NCBI RefSeq assembly: GCF_003597395.2
Contig: NC_133770.1
Coordinates: 4,843,757 to 4,907,756 of the forward strand
Length of the DNA: 64,000 nucleotides
From: Chelonoidis abingdonii
Lineage: Eukaryota; Chordata; Testudines; Testudinidae
Reading direction: 5' to 3'
Below the pieces are notes generated by a model. It saw only the letters and a list, made by a program, of their open reading frames with translations. It was not told the origin of the DNA and did no database searches. Positions 31,126 through 43,969 of this stretch are shown piece after piece (the first letter of the stretch is position 1; each line of letters starts with the position of its first letter). The translations under genes were made by a program, and so were the position numbers.

Positions 31126-33540
31126 ATTATATGGGTGCCTCAGCTCTATTACAGCCAATCATTTCTCCTGTTTGTTGAAGACTGTGGGGAAGGGACATAA
31201 GACACTTTTTAAAACTAGAAGGAGAAGATGCTGTGTGCTGTTTCAGCATAATAATTGGTGTGCAAAAGTGTGTGCATTGGTTTTGAGTGGGTTTGTAATT
31301 CTCTCATTTGTTGTGGTGGATGTGCTAAATTGTGTTTCTTGCCTTCAGTGTGTGTGTGTGAGAGAGAGAGACCAGGATGTGGAGTAGAAGTGTCGGTGGA
31401 AGTGTTATCTGACCTATCCATCCCCAGCCTAAAAGTACTTCTGAGTCAGAAATACATGTTGGTCTTCCTTCATTGGTCTCATTTATCAAACGTCTTGGCA
31501 AACTGAAGAGAGTTACTGTCTTATTAAATAATGCTCAAAAGTATGTTAGGTGCTTCACAATACAAATAGAAAGATATGCTCAGAAGCTTACAACTGAAGT
31601 GTTAAACTTGAAGTCATGGGGTGAGAAGGAACATGAGCAAGAAGATGAAACTTAGCTTCGGTAAGTGTACGTTATTTGTAGACTATAAATAGCTGAGAGG
31701 AGCAACCAATGATCCAGGGACTGGAGGGATTGATTGACTGTGGAAAGAGCTGACATGGTATAACTTGGTCAAACTATATCTAAGAGAGGGCTGGAAACTT
31801 ACAAAGTGGTGGTGGGTATTGAGGGGATGGAGTTCAGTTAAGGCCTAGAACAGAATAAATGGCAATCATAATACTTGCCACTTCTAATCCCTACAGATTA
31901 TTTTTCATGGAGATATATTTTAAACTTTTTAAACTGGAAAAAAATACATTTGCAAGACAGTATGTATTGCTCTGGCATTTTGGGGTGTAATTAGAGCTGT
32001 ATGCTTAAATTATGGTGATGTTTTCTTGCATCCAGGAGACAGTTTTTCCTCGACTTGACTTCCATAGCTGGAATTTGGAAAGAAGTTTCCCTCCCTGCCC
32101 ACAGGGGCATGTTAATGAGATTCTTGGTGTTTTTTATGCTTTCCTCTGTAGCACCGAGCAGGTATCTGCTGTGTATAGAGTGGGCCTGTTGCAGAGGACA
32201 GTGGTAGACCTTGCTCCTTTGGTTCTCAATATGCTGCATTCCAGTGTAGAGTGCAGAGGATGTAATTGCATGTGGTTGTTGCATCATCCTTTTGAGTCTT
32301 GTAGGGCGGGTGCATTCCCTAGCTGTTTGTTGTGAAGCAGCCAAATTGATAAACAAGGCTGATTATTCCATGAGTGGTGACATGATCAAACATTATACAA
32401 CTTCCGTTAGGTGGTTGGTGAAGTGCTCCCCATAACTTCATAACCGCAGAATCCTTGAACAAAACCACTTCCCCATGTTTTAAGTACAGACTCCCTTCAA
32501 CTAATGTCCAGGTTTGCCCATGCAGATGGTGCCCCCTAATGAAGGAAACGAGACCCAGTGTTATGTGGTAACGGTGATAGGCCAATTGGGATCTAGCAAT
32601 AGAGCTGATATTTGTGTCAGTCAGCCTTAAATTTCTGAGTAAGGCTATTGGCTGTGGGAATCCCAGGCAAGTTCCGCTTCCGCGGTGGTGTTAGTGGAGA
32701 GAAATGCACTAAGCTAAAACTGCCTCTTACTAACCTATCCTACCAAGCATGGCTAGCTTCAGGCCATGAATGGTGGAGGAGGCTGTCAACCTGGTGTGGA
32801 CTGATGGAATGAATGTTGGCAAATTACTGCAGAATGGCTCAGTGGAAATCATGTTTGATGAAAAAAAGCTCTTGGCAAACAGAGCAATGGGACTGTTTTC
32901 TGAAGGGCTTGAAGACATTGAGAACCACTTAAACTTATTGAAAAGGCATGTCCTTGTGGTACTATGCAGAGGGCAGGTTCTACATTAAACTGATACATAG
33001 CTCTTTCTGTTGAGTCCTTCAGTAAAATGTGGTGGTCTACATCTCTTCTCTATACCAAGCCATTAGGAACTTCTCTCCGTGTTCACTTTGCTTTCTGGGC
33101 AGCTGTTGTTGTCTGAAACGTGATGCTTTGGGGCTCCCCATTTCTTTTCTTGCTGTGATTTCAACACTTGGCTTAATCCCACTTAAAAGTCAAGATTTCT
33201 CTAAGTCAGGCTGGGTTTTGCTTTACATAACTAAGATTTTGTAGTTAGAATTTAGCTGATAATTTGATGTATGAGGCAGGATAAATTCCAGCTTGCACTC
33301 CCATATCTGTACTTACTGCATGCCCTATACGGCAATAAAAATTTGACAGTGTTGTAAATGGCTATGATTCTAGTAAGATGTGCTGGAAAAAATAACTTGA
33401 GAGAGAAAGGTACCATTCTACATAGTCATTTTTTCTTCCTGTAAATATGGTTGTAGGAAGAACAGGGGGCTGCTAACTAGACCACTTCTTGTCCAAAGTT
33501 GTAGCTTTGTAGAAAAGGGGTCTATGTTGGGAAAAGTAAG
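31126..33540. other. Unassigned, with two ORF patches
   Basis: 31340-31370 is a TG/AG microsatellite. 31990-32585 and 32770-32988 carry open stretches on minus and plus respectively that I do not recognise. The second (72 codons, including VWTDGMNVGKLLQNGSVEIM) has no flanking splice sites that I trust. They may be decayed transposon or retrocopy pieces. Confidence 0.3.
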
Positions 33541-33572
33541 TTTCTATCTACATCATATGATGTAGATAGAAA
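33541..33572. repeat. Perfect 32-bp palindrome
   Basis: The sequence TTTCTATCTACATCAT is followed directly by its exact reverse complement, with no spacer. Nothing similar was seen elsewhere in the window. Confidence 0.95.
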
Positions 33573-36500
33573 TTCTATTAACCTCCCCTTGGCTAAATCC
33601 AAGTAAATTTCTAAACAATGTAGAGGTCTCTTTCAGCTGATACTTCCATTTCTTTACTGTCTTTCATCCAGAATATCTGGATTTCCGGGCATGCGTGAAT
33701 GTGTGTTCATGTTGTTCATACCAGTCAGAGTAGCGTTATGCCATTTTATGATAAGAAGCAAAGAACTTCTAGTCCAACTGAAAGTACAGAGGGATATTCT
33801 GGCAAATAAGTATAGTAATTACATTGGTTCTCAACTCATTTGTCCTGGACAAATTTCAACTTAATTCCCTTCTCTTGTGGAGTAAAGGATATCCTCAAAA
33901 TGAGGGCTTGTGCTTGTCTTGTGCTACCATAAAGGAATCAGCACTTTAGATTGTTACTGAGATAATTAAGCCTGTTTGTAAGATGGAGGGTTGCTTGTTT
34001 CAGCAGCTCCATTCTCTTCTTTTAAAGCCTTTGTGAAGCCAGCTTACTTTTCTTGTTTGTGTTCTCAAATCCTGGCTGTTTTGATACTGATCATTATTTC
34101 TCAGCACCCCAAGATGTGGTAGGTGCCTTGCAAAACAAGCAAAGCGATGGTCCATACTTCAAACAGCTTGCAGTCTAATACATCCCAAGACTTGACTGAG
34201 TGTTATAGACGAGGGGAGAGGATAGAAAAGAGTGGCATCAAGAGTGACTACCCACTGAGACATGCATCTTAATGGTATGCTCCCTTAATTTTTTGTTTCT
34301 TATTTACACCTTCATGGCAGAAGTGAGTTTATTTTTAGAGGGATTTGAATGAGCTGAGGGAAATGGCTTGGGGAGCAATTCGAAGCCCAAGAGGCATGGT
34401 GGGAAAAGCTGTGGAGACACACTGGGAAAAGGATAAGCAAGAAGTAGCTGATGTTTGTTGGAAGTGGTTGCTGTTTATTGGTGAACCACATGAAAGAAGA
34501 TCAGATCAGATATATAGGTAGGGGCAAGCTTGCCGTTCTTATCTTCAAGACTCTAACAGTTAAAGCCTTAATTTGATGTGCAGTGCGATAGGGGGCCAGG
34601 GAGCTGGCTTGGTTGATGATGTGTTCAGAGTTAGTGATACGTTTTGCATTGGAAAGGAGTGGTCCGGTTCTGGTAGTTGTGATGTGTATCTCGTGTGATG
34701 AGAACATGGGAAGGTACCCAGTTCAAACCTAAGTACTGAGTTGATCACGTGGCTGATGTTGTTTTCCGTGGGTAGGTGGGAATGGAACCTGAAATGAATG
34801 TTAGATATGAACCTCTGTGGCAGGGGATGTTAAAGCGAACACTCTACTACACAGAATACTCTGCACAGGACAGATTCAGAAGCAAGACTTCAAAATGTCC
34901 AAAGAGCTGAGTCAGTATTCACCCACACAGGACACCAGCCCCCAAAGGGTCAATGCTTGGGTTGTGATTTTCCCACAGGAAATGTTCTGTTTCACTTGGC
35001 CTTTGTGTATCTGCACTGCACAAAGCACACTGTTCTCTTCATGGGAATAGAGGCAGAGAACAGCAGCATGGTGTTATGGAGCTGACTGTCTAGCAGGCTC
35101 ATGAAGGGAGATTAATGTCCTCAGCGCATACTTGATTTTTCATCTCTGAACCTCTCTTTAGAGAAATGGCTCCACTTCCCACCCACCAGCCCTCGTTGAA
35201 GCAGATGTCAAAATGTCAGTTCAGTCCGGAGACTTTTTTTATTGGGTGACTGGAAGGTTGAGTCCCATGGGTTCCTCTTTCATTTCCCCTTTCTTATTGT
35301 CACTGCTATTGGAGCATCTTTCAGACCGGGAGAGGAGAGGTCCTACTGCAACTGCTGTCTATGCTCCTCCATGGATCTGCTTTGGTAAGTGGGGAAGAGA
35401 GGCTATAATATCTAGCAGCTTCAGGTTACGGATCAGCTGAGCAATTTGTGTAGTGGCCTCTTGTATAGATCCAAGGCCAGCATTCTGAGACACCTGCTCC
35501 TAGGTGTGTATCAGATCTAGGGTCCAGAGACCTCCTGTGTGTCTCTTGTAGTTGGTAGCAGAATGTGGTGGAATTCATTTTCATCAGTATCTTCATTGTG
35601 AACTCCTGCATGTTCTGAGTTTCAGATAACTTGTACAGCAGCCACCTCTGCAGAGACCCTTGGCTGCTCAGTGAAGGCTAGAGTTCAGATGATAGACCTT
35701 GGTGCTAGCGGTGCCACTTGCAGATGCTGTCTCTCTCTTGGGGTACAGTGGAGGATTGTGGTGTCCTCCTATGCAGTGACAGCAAGTTTGTGTCTGTACA
35801 ATATGTAGAGATGCACGTTCCGTTCCGTAAGTAATGCCCTCTGTCCTGTAATGGCTGTCTGTTTACCTAGCCTTCTTTGCCTGGAGACTGAGCTTTTGGC
35901 ACCTGAGATTCCCACGTGACAGCAGAGTTTTGAAATAGGATGTTTCATCCAGCCCCAAACAGGATCAGTCCTGTTATTGCCTCTTGTTTTGAAATGACTT
36001 TGAAAGTAGAAGTTATTCTTTAGTCTGTCCCCAGCTGATCTCTCAGGATGGACGCTGCTGGGAAGATTATCGATCTGGTAAATACACTGCAAGCGAAGGT
36101 AGCATTAGGAAGGTGTATTCCCTCGGATAGTCCATGTGCACTGTTTAACCTACAGAGGTGCATTGTAAGGGAATGCTAGCCAGCTTTTTCTGTTTCATAT
36201 TGGGCAAAGGGGGAGAGAAGTGGAAGAACCTGTACAGATCTGCATTTTTTTGGTGAGTCCCTCCTTTTTCTGACATAGTATGGAGCCAGAGCATACCGGT
36301 ACATACAGAACTACGCCAGCAGAGGTCCCAGCATATTCTGCTTCTAAACTGAGGGCTGGTCCTAATGAAAGCATGTGTTTCTGTCATGCAAAGTAGAAGG
36401 GGGATGTCAGGGCTCTGTCTATCTGCTCTACAGTACATGCAGACACTGAATATATTTAGGATACATTTTACACTCCAGTGGGGATTCTAATAGTCAGCAG

Positions 36501-37320
36501 TGTAGCATGATGTGTCTATTCATTACAGTCAGATGCACTCAAGCCCAATCTTGTATCCCCCATACTTGGTGCTTTAAATAGATGTTGGCAAGTTAAAAAT
36601 CATATTTAAAGCAGAATCCCTTAGCTATGTTTCTAAAAACAGTAAGATTAAGTGAAATTACTTCTTTAAAAAAAAAATCAGTGCTGGTTATTAACTGCTT
36701 TTCTCTAAGCTTGAACAATGAGTATCGCGTACTTATTTTCACTGTCTTACTAGCCCAGTACTCTGGTATGTGTTGCTAAGACTGCAGAGGAATACTTAAA
36801 TTATTCTTCAATTTTTTGTGACATTATGGAAGAGGTAGCTACAATGAAGTTTTTTGAAAACTGAATTTAGGTTCAACTTTTTTTTTACATCTGTCAGTGT
36901 CCGACTAAGCTGCCTCAACCGTGTGTTCACAAGAAATTGTCCAGAGGGAAAGTTTTAGTGACCAAAGCATCAGGTTTGAAATGCTGTCTGGAATCCTTGG
37001 GATCAAATCTCAGCAGGGTTGATTGAATTTGTCTTCCTTTAGACATAGACAAGCAGAATTCTATGACGTTTACTGCATGGGGCTCTTTCATGTGGGACCT
37101 TAAACTGCGTTGGTTTAAAAAAAAAAAATCACAGTCCCCATTTAGTAAATATACCCTCGCCTTATACAAGAGCTTGCGATGCGCCAGTTGTACCTAACTG
37201 TCTACCGCATCCTCGCCCAGGCGGCTGCATTCAGTGGTGAAGGGATGCTTTTTATATCATTGAGTCCAAAAGTGATTTTCAGGGGGAAAGGAAAGAAGTG
37301 TAGAATATACATTATGCTGC
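33573..37320. other. Unassigned probable SCAP 5' intron
   Basis: About 3.7 kb. 34105-34180 resembles a SINE/L2 tail (ggtaggtgccttgcaaaaca). No exon recognised. Confidence 0.35.
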
Positions 37321-37324
37321 TTCA

Positions 37325-37712
37325 TAGAGTGGTGGTATATGTCTTGAGAACATGACCGTATGAAGTGCAGGCTGAAGAGATATGGGTTGTTTTAGTTTGG
37401 AAAAGAGAAAGACTGAGAGAGGGGACATGATAGCAGTTTTCAGGTATCTAAAAGTTAATCGTCATAAGAAGGGAGATTTAGGTTGGACATTAGGAAAAAG
37501 TTCCTAACTGTCAGGGTAGTTAAACACTGGAATAAATTGCCTAGGGAGGTTGTGGAATCTCCATCTCTGGAGATATTTAAGAGTAGGTTAGATAAATGTC
37601 TATCGGGGATGGTCTAGACAGTATTTGGTCCTGCCATGAGGGCAGGGGACTGGACTCGATGACCTCTCGATGTCCCTTCCAGTCCTAGAATTTATGAATC
37701 TATTTGTGCAGA
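37325..37712 (+). mobile_element. CR1 3' UTR and tail
   Basis: The words gaaagactgagagaggggac, gttcctaactgtcagggtag and gactcgatgacctctcgatg occur in order, then the end cctagaatttatgaatctat, the octamer-type CR1 terminus. An antisense copy of the same tail ends the window at 63373-64000. Confidence 0.8.
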
Positions 37713-38102
37713 AGAGTCATCCAGCCACTGTTATCTCCCTCAAGGAGAAATTCTTTGAGTAAATGTGGCATCTCTTGTTTCCCTACCTGGTCAATCTGAC
37801 ATTGCAAGAACTTGGAAACTGTTAGCCATGGTCTTGATAATCCCAAGAGTAAAGATGTACACTCTAGTTTGGCTAAGACACATCAGGCATCTGAAATGCT
37901 GCAGAGTAACAGGGTGTACTTCCTTGCCTGCTGAGCCACACTTTGGTGTTGGTCTGTATAGTCATGGCTTTTCTCAGTTGGGTGGGTTTATGGCCAAAAG
38001 AAATAGCCTGTTCCTCTTCTGTGCTTGGGAAGTGTTGCAAGCCTGATGGTTTACTTAAAATATGTGGAAATGGGAGAAAGGTATTTTACAGTGCAAGACT
38101 TA

Positions 38103-38332
38103 GGCCAGGTTTACACTAAAAAGTTAGGTTGACCCAGTTACATCATTCAGTGACATAGTTAAGCTGACCAAACCTCCAGCGTGGACAATACTAGATTGAC
38201 TGAAGAATTCCTCCATTAGCTTTGCTACTGCCTCTCGGGGAGTTGGATTAACTGCAGTGACAGGAGTGTAGCAAGTGTTCATGCTGAAGCACTGCAGCTG
38301 CGCCGCTAAGCAGTCTAAGTATAGACATAGCC
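38103..38332. mobile_element. PIF/Harbinger MITE
   Basis: The 230-bp element is bounded by TTA at 38100-38102 and 38333-38335, the Harbinger-type target duplication. It starts ggccaggtttacac and ends gtatagacatagcc, imperfect inverted ends. It shares its body with 23905, 24960 and 44188. Confidence 0.75.
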
Positions 38333-38617
38333 TTATTCAGTAAGAAGGGTCTGTCAGTGTTACATTCTCTTCATTAAACTTTGTACACACAAGACAAACT
38401 ATCCAGTAGCTCTCATCCTATTGGCTGTGTTCATATTTCACTTCCTGCATATGGAAGGAAGGGATGAAAAGTCCTGGGATAGGGACCGTCACCTTCCATC
38501 TCAAACCTTTGTGGTAAAGTAAATCTTACATTAGTGAACTGTGCTCCCTTGACAGCCCAGGAGACTTCAGTAACCATACTAGATGGCAGAGCTGACTGAA
38601 AGATGCTCTCCCTAGAG

Positions 38618-38915
38618 CAGGGGGCCCCAACGCGGTGCCCGTGTCCTGGCCCCCGGGAGAGCACTCGCCGAAATGCTGCTGCGGCATTTTGGCGGGGACG
38701 CCTCTCGATGACGACGCTTGTCGCCAAGTGACGTCATCGAGAGGCGTTGCCCCTGAATTTTGGCGGGGACGCCTCTCGATGAAGCTGCTTGCCGTCGACA
38801 AGTGATGTCATCGAGAGGCGTTGCTCCCGAATTTCGGCGGCATTTCGGCGGGTGCTCCACTGCCATAGCAGTCCTTCGGCTGCTGCCCACCAGCCAAAAA
38901 GGTTGGGGACCACTG
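38618..38915. mobile_element. hAT MITE with internal inverted repeats
   Basis: The 298-bp element begins CAGGGGGCCCCAAC and ends GTTGGGGACCACTG. It is flanked by exact CCCTAGAG duplications (38610-38617 and 38916-38923). Internally it repeats cgcctctcgatga and its complement tcatcgagaggcg several times, which gives strong foldback. A longer relative lies at 63457-63824. Confidence 0.88.
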
Positions 38916-38939
38916 CCCTAGAGAAACCAATAGCAGAAT

Positions 38940-40254
38940 GTCCCACAGAGATTCAGCTCTCTTCCCTAGGGAAGGTTCATCCTTATGAGTGAGGCACACT
39001 AGTGGGGAAGCTAGCTTCTAGTCACCAGCAAGCAGCAGTGAAGAATATCTCCCCTGCTGTCCAAAGAGCGCAGTTCACTAGTTTAAAACTTGCTTACGTT
39101 TTTGCAGTCAAGCTTTGCTTCCCTTCAGGTGATGTGGCTTGCTGTGCTGTATTACTCTGCAGTGGTTCAGAAGTGGTATCGCCTTCTCTTACTGTACCTG
39201 GGAGAGGGGAGACCAGGCTGAGGTGACACTGTAGTTTCTGGCTCCAGCTTGTTCGAAGCTTCTTCTATGCTATTTGTAGCATGAACTGGTTATAACCTGA
39301 ATTCTCCTTTTTCTGTGAAGCTGTTACAGCATTGGATTGGCACTTTGCGGTGAGGCCACAGACGCAGCACAACTTCTTTGGTAGACTGTGTAGCAAGACT
39401 GCTATGAGAAATGTTTCTCAAGCAATGGTGGAGTAATGTTGTGTTGTGCCATCATTTCTTAATAGCTGGGTGGGAAAATATAATGTGGGGCTGTCTTTAG
39501 GCAGTTTACAGGTACTGCTAATCTTAGTCCCACCCTCAGGGCTCTTACATTGTTACATTAACTATTGTTTGCTGGGTGTAAGGATAGGTAGTTAATAAAG
39601 CATTGAAATTGCAGCGAAAGAAAAGGATCTTAATTTAAATCACACTTGAGGCATGTATTGGAATTTTTGTAATCTTCTAACGTAATAATGCTCTGCGCTT
39701 AAGAAAGGAGTGGATAAAATGTACAGAATTATTGTTCAAGCACCTTTTTATCTGACTATCCTGAGGTGCTTAAAAAGCCCAAACCTGGCTTCTGTTCCTG
39801 GCTGTGTTATGTGCTTTGTGTATGCTAGAGCTGTGGGTCCCAATTGTCATTGATTTAAAAAAAAACAAACAAAAAAACCCCAAAACACACAACAAAACTG
39901 CTGTGAAGTAAATGGATGGAGCATGAAGCTTATGTATGGTGGTTCACATACCACAGTTCGAGATCTCCCATTCTAGGGCACGTTGTCTAACTTCAGCGTA
40001 CCACCATTTTTACCGTTAGTAAAATGGAAGGAGTACCTCACATGGGTAGGGTTGCACTTTCATTACATGTCTGGAAAATGCCGTGATATCCTTGGATGCA
40101 AGGTGCCAGAAATGCAAAATACTGTTTTATGAGCTTATGACAGAATGCTTTAGTGGCATTTCTATTTACATGTAACCTTTTGTTTTTGTTGGGTTGGTTA
40201 TGCAAGACTTGACAAATCCTTTTGTTAGTGAAGAGTAGGAAACATTCTCTGAAT
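38940..40254. other. Unassigned
   Basis: No exon or named repeat seen; an A-rich patch lies at 39860-39895. Confidence 0.35.
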
Positions 40255-40470
40255 AAAAAGAACAGGAGTACTTGTGGCACCTTAGAGACTAACAAATTTA
40301 TTTCAGCATCAGCTTTGATGGGCCACAGCTCACTTCTTCGGATACATAGAATGGAACACTGTAGCCCACGAAAGCTGATGCTGAAATAAATTTGTTAGTC
40401 TCTAAGGTGCCACAAGTACTCCTGTTCTTTTTGTGGATACAGACTAACATGGCTGCTACTCTGAAACCTG
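40255..40470. repeat. Head-to-head copies of a dispersed repeat forming a hairpin
   Basis: The left arm (40255-40326) and right arm (40361-40432) are almost exact reverse complements over about 70 bp, including ggagtacttgtggcacctta and its complement, around a spacer of about 35 bp. The tail (40433-40470, gacttacatgg-like agactaacatggctgctact) belongs to the same family as 12845. Confidence 0.85.
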
Positions 40471-40861
40471 GATTCTCTGAATAAGTGGGTTCTGAGTCCA
40501 GAATAATTTTAGACTCAAAGCTTGTGGTCTTTTAAAGAAGTCTAGCCATTATAGTTGTGAAGACAACTTTGTGAATGTGAACTGATGCAGCAGTGTCTTG
40601 AGTCTGCACACTGACGGTTCTAATGCATCTGCTCCTAACATGTTCAAGAATTGGAGCAGAGTAAAACTGACAAATCTCTCTTCCTCCCACTCCCCCTGAT
40701 CTTTTATAATTTATCTAGTGTCCTGTTAATTTTTTAAGCCAGACTACAGTAAACACCAGCCCACCAACCAGTAAAGTACTCCTCTAGCTCCTTCTGTCTG
40801 AAGACTTCAGATTTTCAAGAATTAATAAATATAAGTTTCTGTCTGTCTGTCTGAGGATAGT

Positions 40862-42055
40862 TGTAGCGAGGGTTGCCGGGGCTCAACCATCCCTGTGGAG
40901 GAGGGGAGCCACACCGGCCTCGTTCTGTTCTCTCTCGGTCCGGTCCTTAGGATCCGCGGTCCACCCTCCGGGGGACGTTCGGTCCCTGTGGAGCGGACCG
41001 AGCACAGGCAAAGTTAGTAGGGGTCCAGCCTTTGATGCAGGCGGGCCCCAAACACTGTATGAGCTTGTTAGCTCTACGAGCTTGGGTAGCTCTGGCCGCT
41101 TTGGAGCAGGGCAGAGCAGTGACAGAGTCAATAGGTGCCCGGCCCTTGGTTCGAGCGGGCACCAAACAAACAGTTCAATAAGCTCTGGCCCTTTTGGGGC
41201 AGGGCAGAGCAACAGCAGAAGTACAGTGGGCGGCCAGCCCTTGTTTGGCGGGGACACAAACAACGTCAATAAGCTCTGGCCCTTTTGGGGCAGGCAGAGC
41301 AATGCGAGTCAATGGGAGTGAAGGGGTTTTCTCCACCCGGTTTGCGGGTGGCAGGGGACGCAGGTCCACCCACTCCTCTGCATTCCAGCCGGGCCCTAGT
41401 AGCGGCTTGTCGCCGCTAGGCGTGTCATGCGGGGATCCGGGGGCCGAAACCACTGACGTTTGTGATTCAATGGGATCACTGCCGACGAACAGCCATTAGG
41501 TCGGGGCCTTCTGCGGCTTGACTATAAGTCAGCCGCCCCTGGGCTACTTCCAATCCCCGCTTCACTTCCTACCTGGTCCGCAGGTCGTTCCACCCCCAGG
41601 GCTCCTCCAGTCCGGGCTAGGTGGTAGATCCGGGAGCGTCTCCGGGCAGCTGGGCCAGGTCTGGTCCGGGTTCCTCTGCCGTAGTAAGGCTGGGCAGCTT
41701 TGTTAGTTCCGCGTCGTAGTGACGGCGGTGTTGTATCTAACGGTGCTCCGATCGTAGTGCTGCGGTTAGCTCCGCAGCTCGGCGTCATAGTTGCCTGCGG
41801 CGGTTGAGGCTTCTGGCACAGTCCTGATACTGTCTTCTGAAGCTCAGCAGCCCTCCCACGACGAGGGCTCGGCGGCCACGTCTGCTCTGGCTGGCAGCTG
41901 AGCTGCAACTGAAGGCCGGCGCCTGGCTTTTATACTTCCGGGTCGCCGCCTGACCTTTGAGGGGCGGGGCTTCCGCCCGGAAGTTCCACCCTGGGGGAAG
42001 ATTGACGGGGCTCAACCCTCCCTGTGGAGGAGGGGAGCCACACCGCCTCGCTACA
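40862..42055 (-). mobile_element. Solo LTR, TGTAGCGAGGCG family
   Basis: The 1194-bp element has inverted termini TGTAGCGAG / CTCGCTACA and exact ATAGT duplications (40857-40861 and 42056-42060). On the minus strand a TATA box (aagtataaaagcc) lies at about 41940, so it is minus-oriented. The ~50-bp terminal text ggctcaacc(a/c)tccctgtgga with gaggggagccacacc is present at both ends as a direct repeat (40877-40925 and 42009-42050). Bases 41020-41300 hold about three ~90-bp tandem units. Long ORFs here are compositional. Confidence 0.8.
41020..41300. repeat. Tandem ~90-bp repeat inside the LTR
   Basis: About three imperfect units share ttttggggcagggcagagca, aataagctctggccc and a cca(g)ccctt(t/g)g(t/a)t core. 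Confidence 0.7.
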
Positions 42056-42060
42056 ATAGT

Positions 42061-42200
42061 ATTACCTGAATTTAACAAGCAGAGAAAGCAGAGGCACAGA
42101 GAAATGTCATGACTTACTCAAGGTCATGAGGTGAATCTGGTGGAGGTGAAAGTAAAGCCCAGATCTTCCAACCTCCCAGCCAGTGTTCTATTGTTTAGAA
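42061..42200 (-). repeat. MIR-like SINE
   Basis: The antisense order cacagagaaatgtcatgact, caaggtcatgaggtgaatct, cccagatcttccaacctccc is MIR-like. The LTR at 40862 inserted next to or within it. Confidence 0.55.
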
Positions 42201-43960
42201 AATGCTCCCTCCCAACAAAATACTAGTAATGTTAGTAACAAAAGTTACTGATAGAAGTTAAGTTATTTTTTGACTAAAATTATGTGAGCAAGATGTTCTA
42301 TGCATTAAGTAGGATATGCTCAGTATTCCTAAATTGCTCCTTTCTTGGCTGAAAAACAGAGGTGATTATTCTAAGCCATGTGGTATTCAACAGGTCAGTG
42401 ATACAGTGAGCAAGTGTTGCCTTAGACATCCAGTGCCCATCAGATACAATGACTGACTCTACATCTCTGCCTTAATAGAATGTAAGGCAAGCAGCAGATG
42501 CTTGAGCTTTGGGAAATAAACTGTTTCTTTTCCTGCATCAAGTACCAGGAGACTAGTTCTAGATGTCTGATTAAAATGCCAAAAATGCCAGCTGTCCCCA
42601 GAAAGCAGCAGGCTGAGAAGCCAAAGTGGCAGTAGCTCTTCTCAAAGGGTGAGATTGCAACTGTTCTTCAGTAAACTTGGCTTCTGTTTTCACTGATTTG
42701 CCAAACCAAACAGGCAGTAGTGGGTAAACGATCTAGTGAACTCCCTGTTTGGGACAATGACGTTTGGGCTCTTTTGTAGAAAGGTTGGTATTGGGAGTTC
42801 AGTTTTAAACTTAGAACAGTAACTTAAACAGGTTTGCAAACTGCTATGCTTGGTTTCTCAGGGTCAGTGCTGTAATGACAGTGGATTCTAAGTTGTCACC
42901 TTGTCTGAAAAAAGAAGCTTCCAAAATCAGGCTGTTCCAGTGCTGAGTAAGTTGATGAGTGTTTGCTGTACTATGTGCTCGGCTCACATCACACAGCTGT
43001 GGTGGTGTACTGTGTTGGATTCTCAAAGCAGTTAAAACTTTGCATATTCCTGTCACAAACGGCAGGGTTATCCAGTGTGCGTCTAAGAGCGGAAAGGCCG
43101 AGGTAGCCTTAGGTCTTGCTGTTAGGAAGCTCGTCCTTCCTATTCAGACTATACTGTCCTGTGCTGGATTTTATCCCATTTCTCCTAGTTAGACCTCTTT
43201 GAAAGAGCCTAAACAGCTACTTTCCCTCTCTGCTGTTTGCCTTCCAAAAACTTGCAGGCAGTTATCACCTGGGTGGCCTTTTAGCCAATTTATTTATGGT
43301 GGTTAAACATCCATGTTCCCTGTTTCTTAGGAATTTGGCATTTATTTATATCTGATTAAGGCAATCGCTGACATGAGGCATATTCTTCTTCCTCATCACT
43401 CTGTATCTGCTTAAGTGGCCTATCGGAGTGACTTATACCTTGCCATAATGGATCTGAGTCTACGATTGGGTATGCATATCCCATGCTGGCCAGGAAAGGG
43501 TTAATGACCTATGGTGGGCTCAGTCAGCTGCACCCCGCCCTTCCCCCCCATACACCTGCAGTAGGTGTCTGGTTTGGAAGGAGGGGCTGAAAGGAAAGAG
43601 CACGGCTCATTTGGTCAAGGGAAGGAGACTAGACTTCCAGCTCTCACCCTGAGACCTAGCTTGGTGCAGGAATAGCTGCATGTTAGCAGCCTGTCAGAGC
43701 CTCCCTGAGGGAAGGAAGGCAGGACTGTTGTTCTCTTGATTTGCTACAGGTGACTTTGCTTGGGAACAAACGCCTGCGAGCCAAATAAAATCACCTTTGT
43801 TTCTGTACACCAGCCAAGGATTCGGGTAGTGGTTTGTCCTGAACCCAGGAGAGGACAGGGTCATGCAGTCAGTTTTTTTTTTTTTTTAAAAGTGAATTAT
43901 TTTGTGGAATCGCTGTTGACACCAGGTAAATGTTTGCTGCAGAAGGTTCATTGGCAGCCT
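42201..43960. other. Unassigned
   Basis: No exon recognised. A T-tract lies at about 43870-43888. Confidence 0.35.
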
Positions 43961-43969
43961 CAGTCATAT

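Noticed and set aside
40883..42078. Several 90-140-aa ORFs on both strands
   Set aside because: All inside a GC-rich solo LTR; no recognisable protein.
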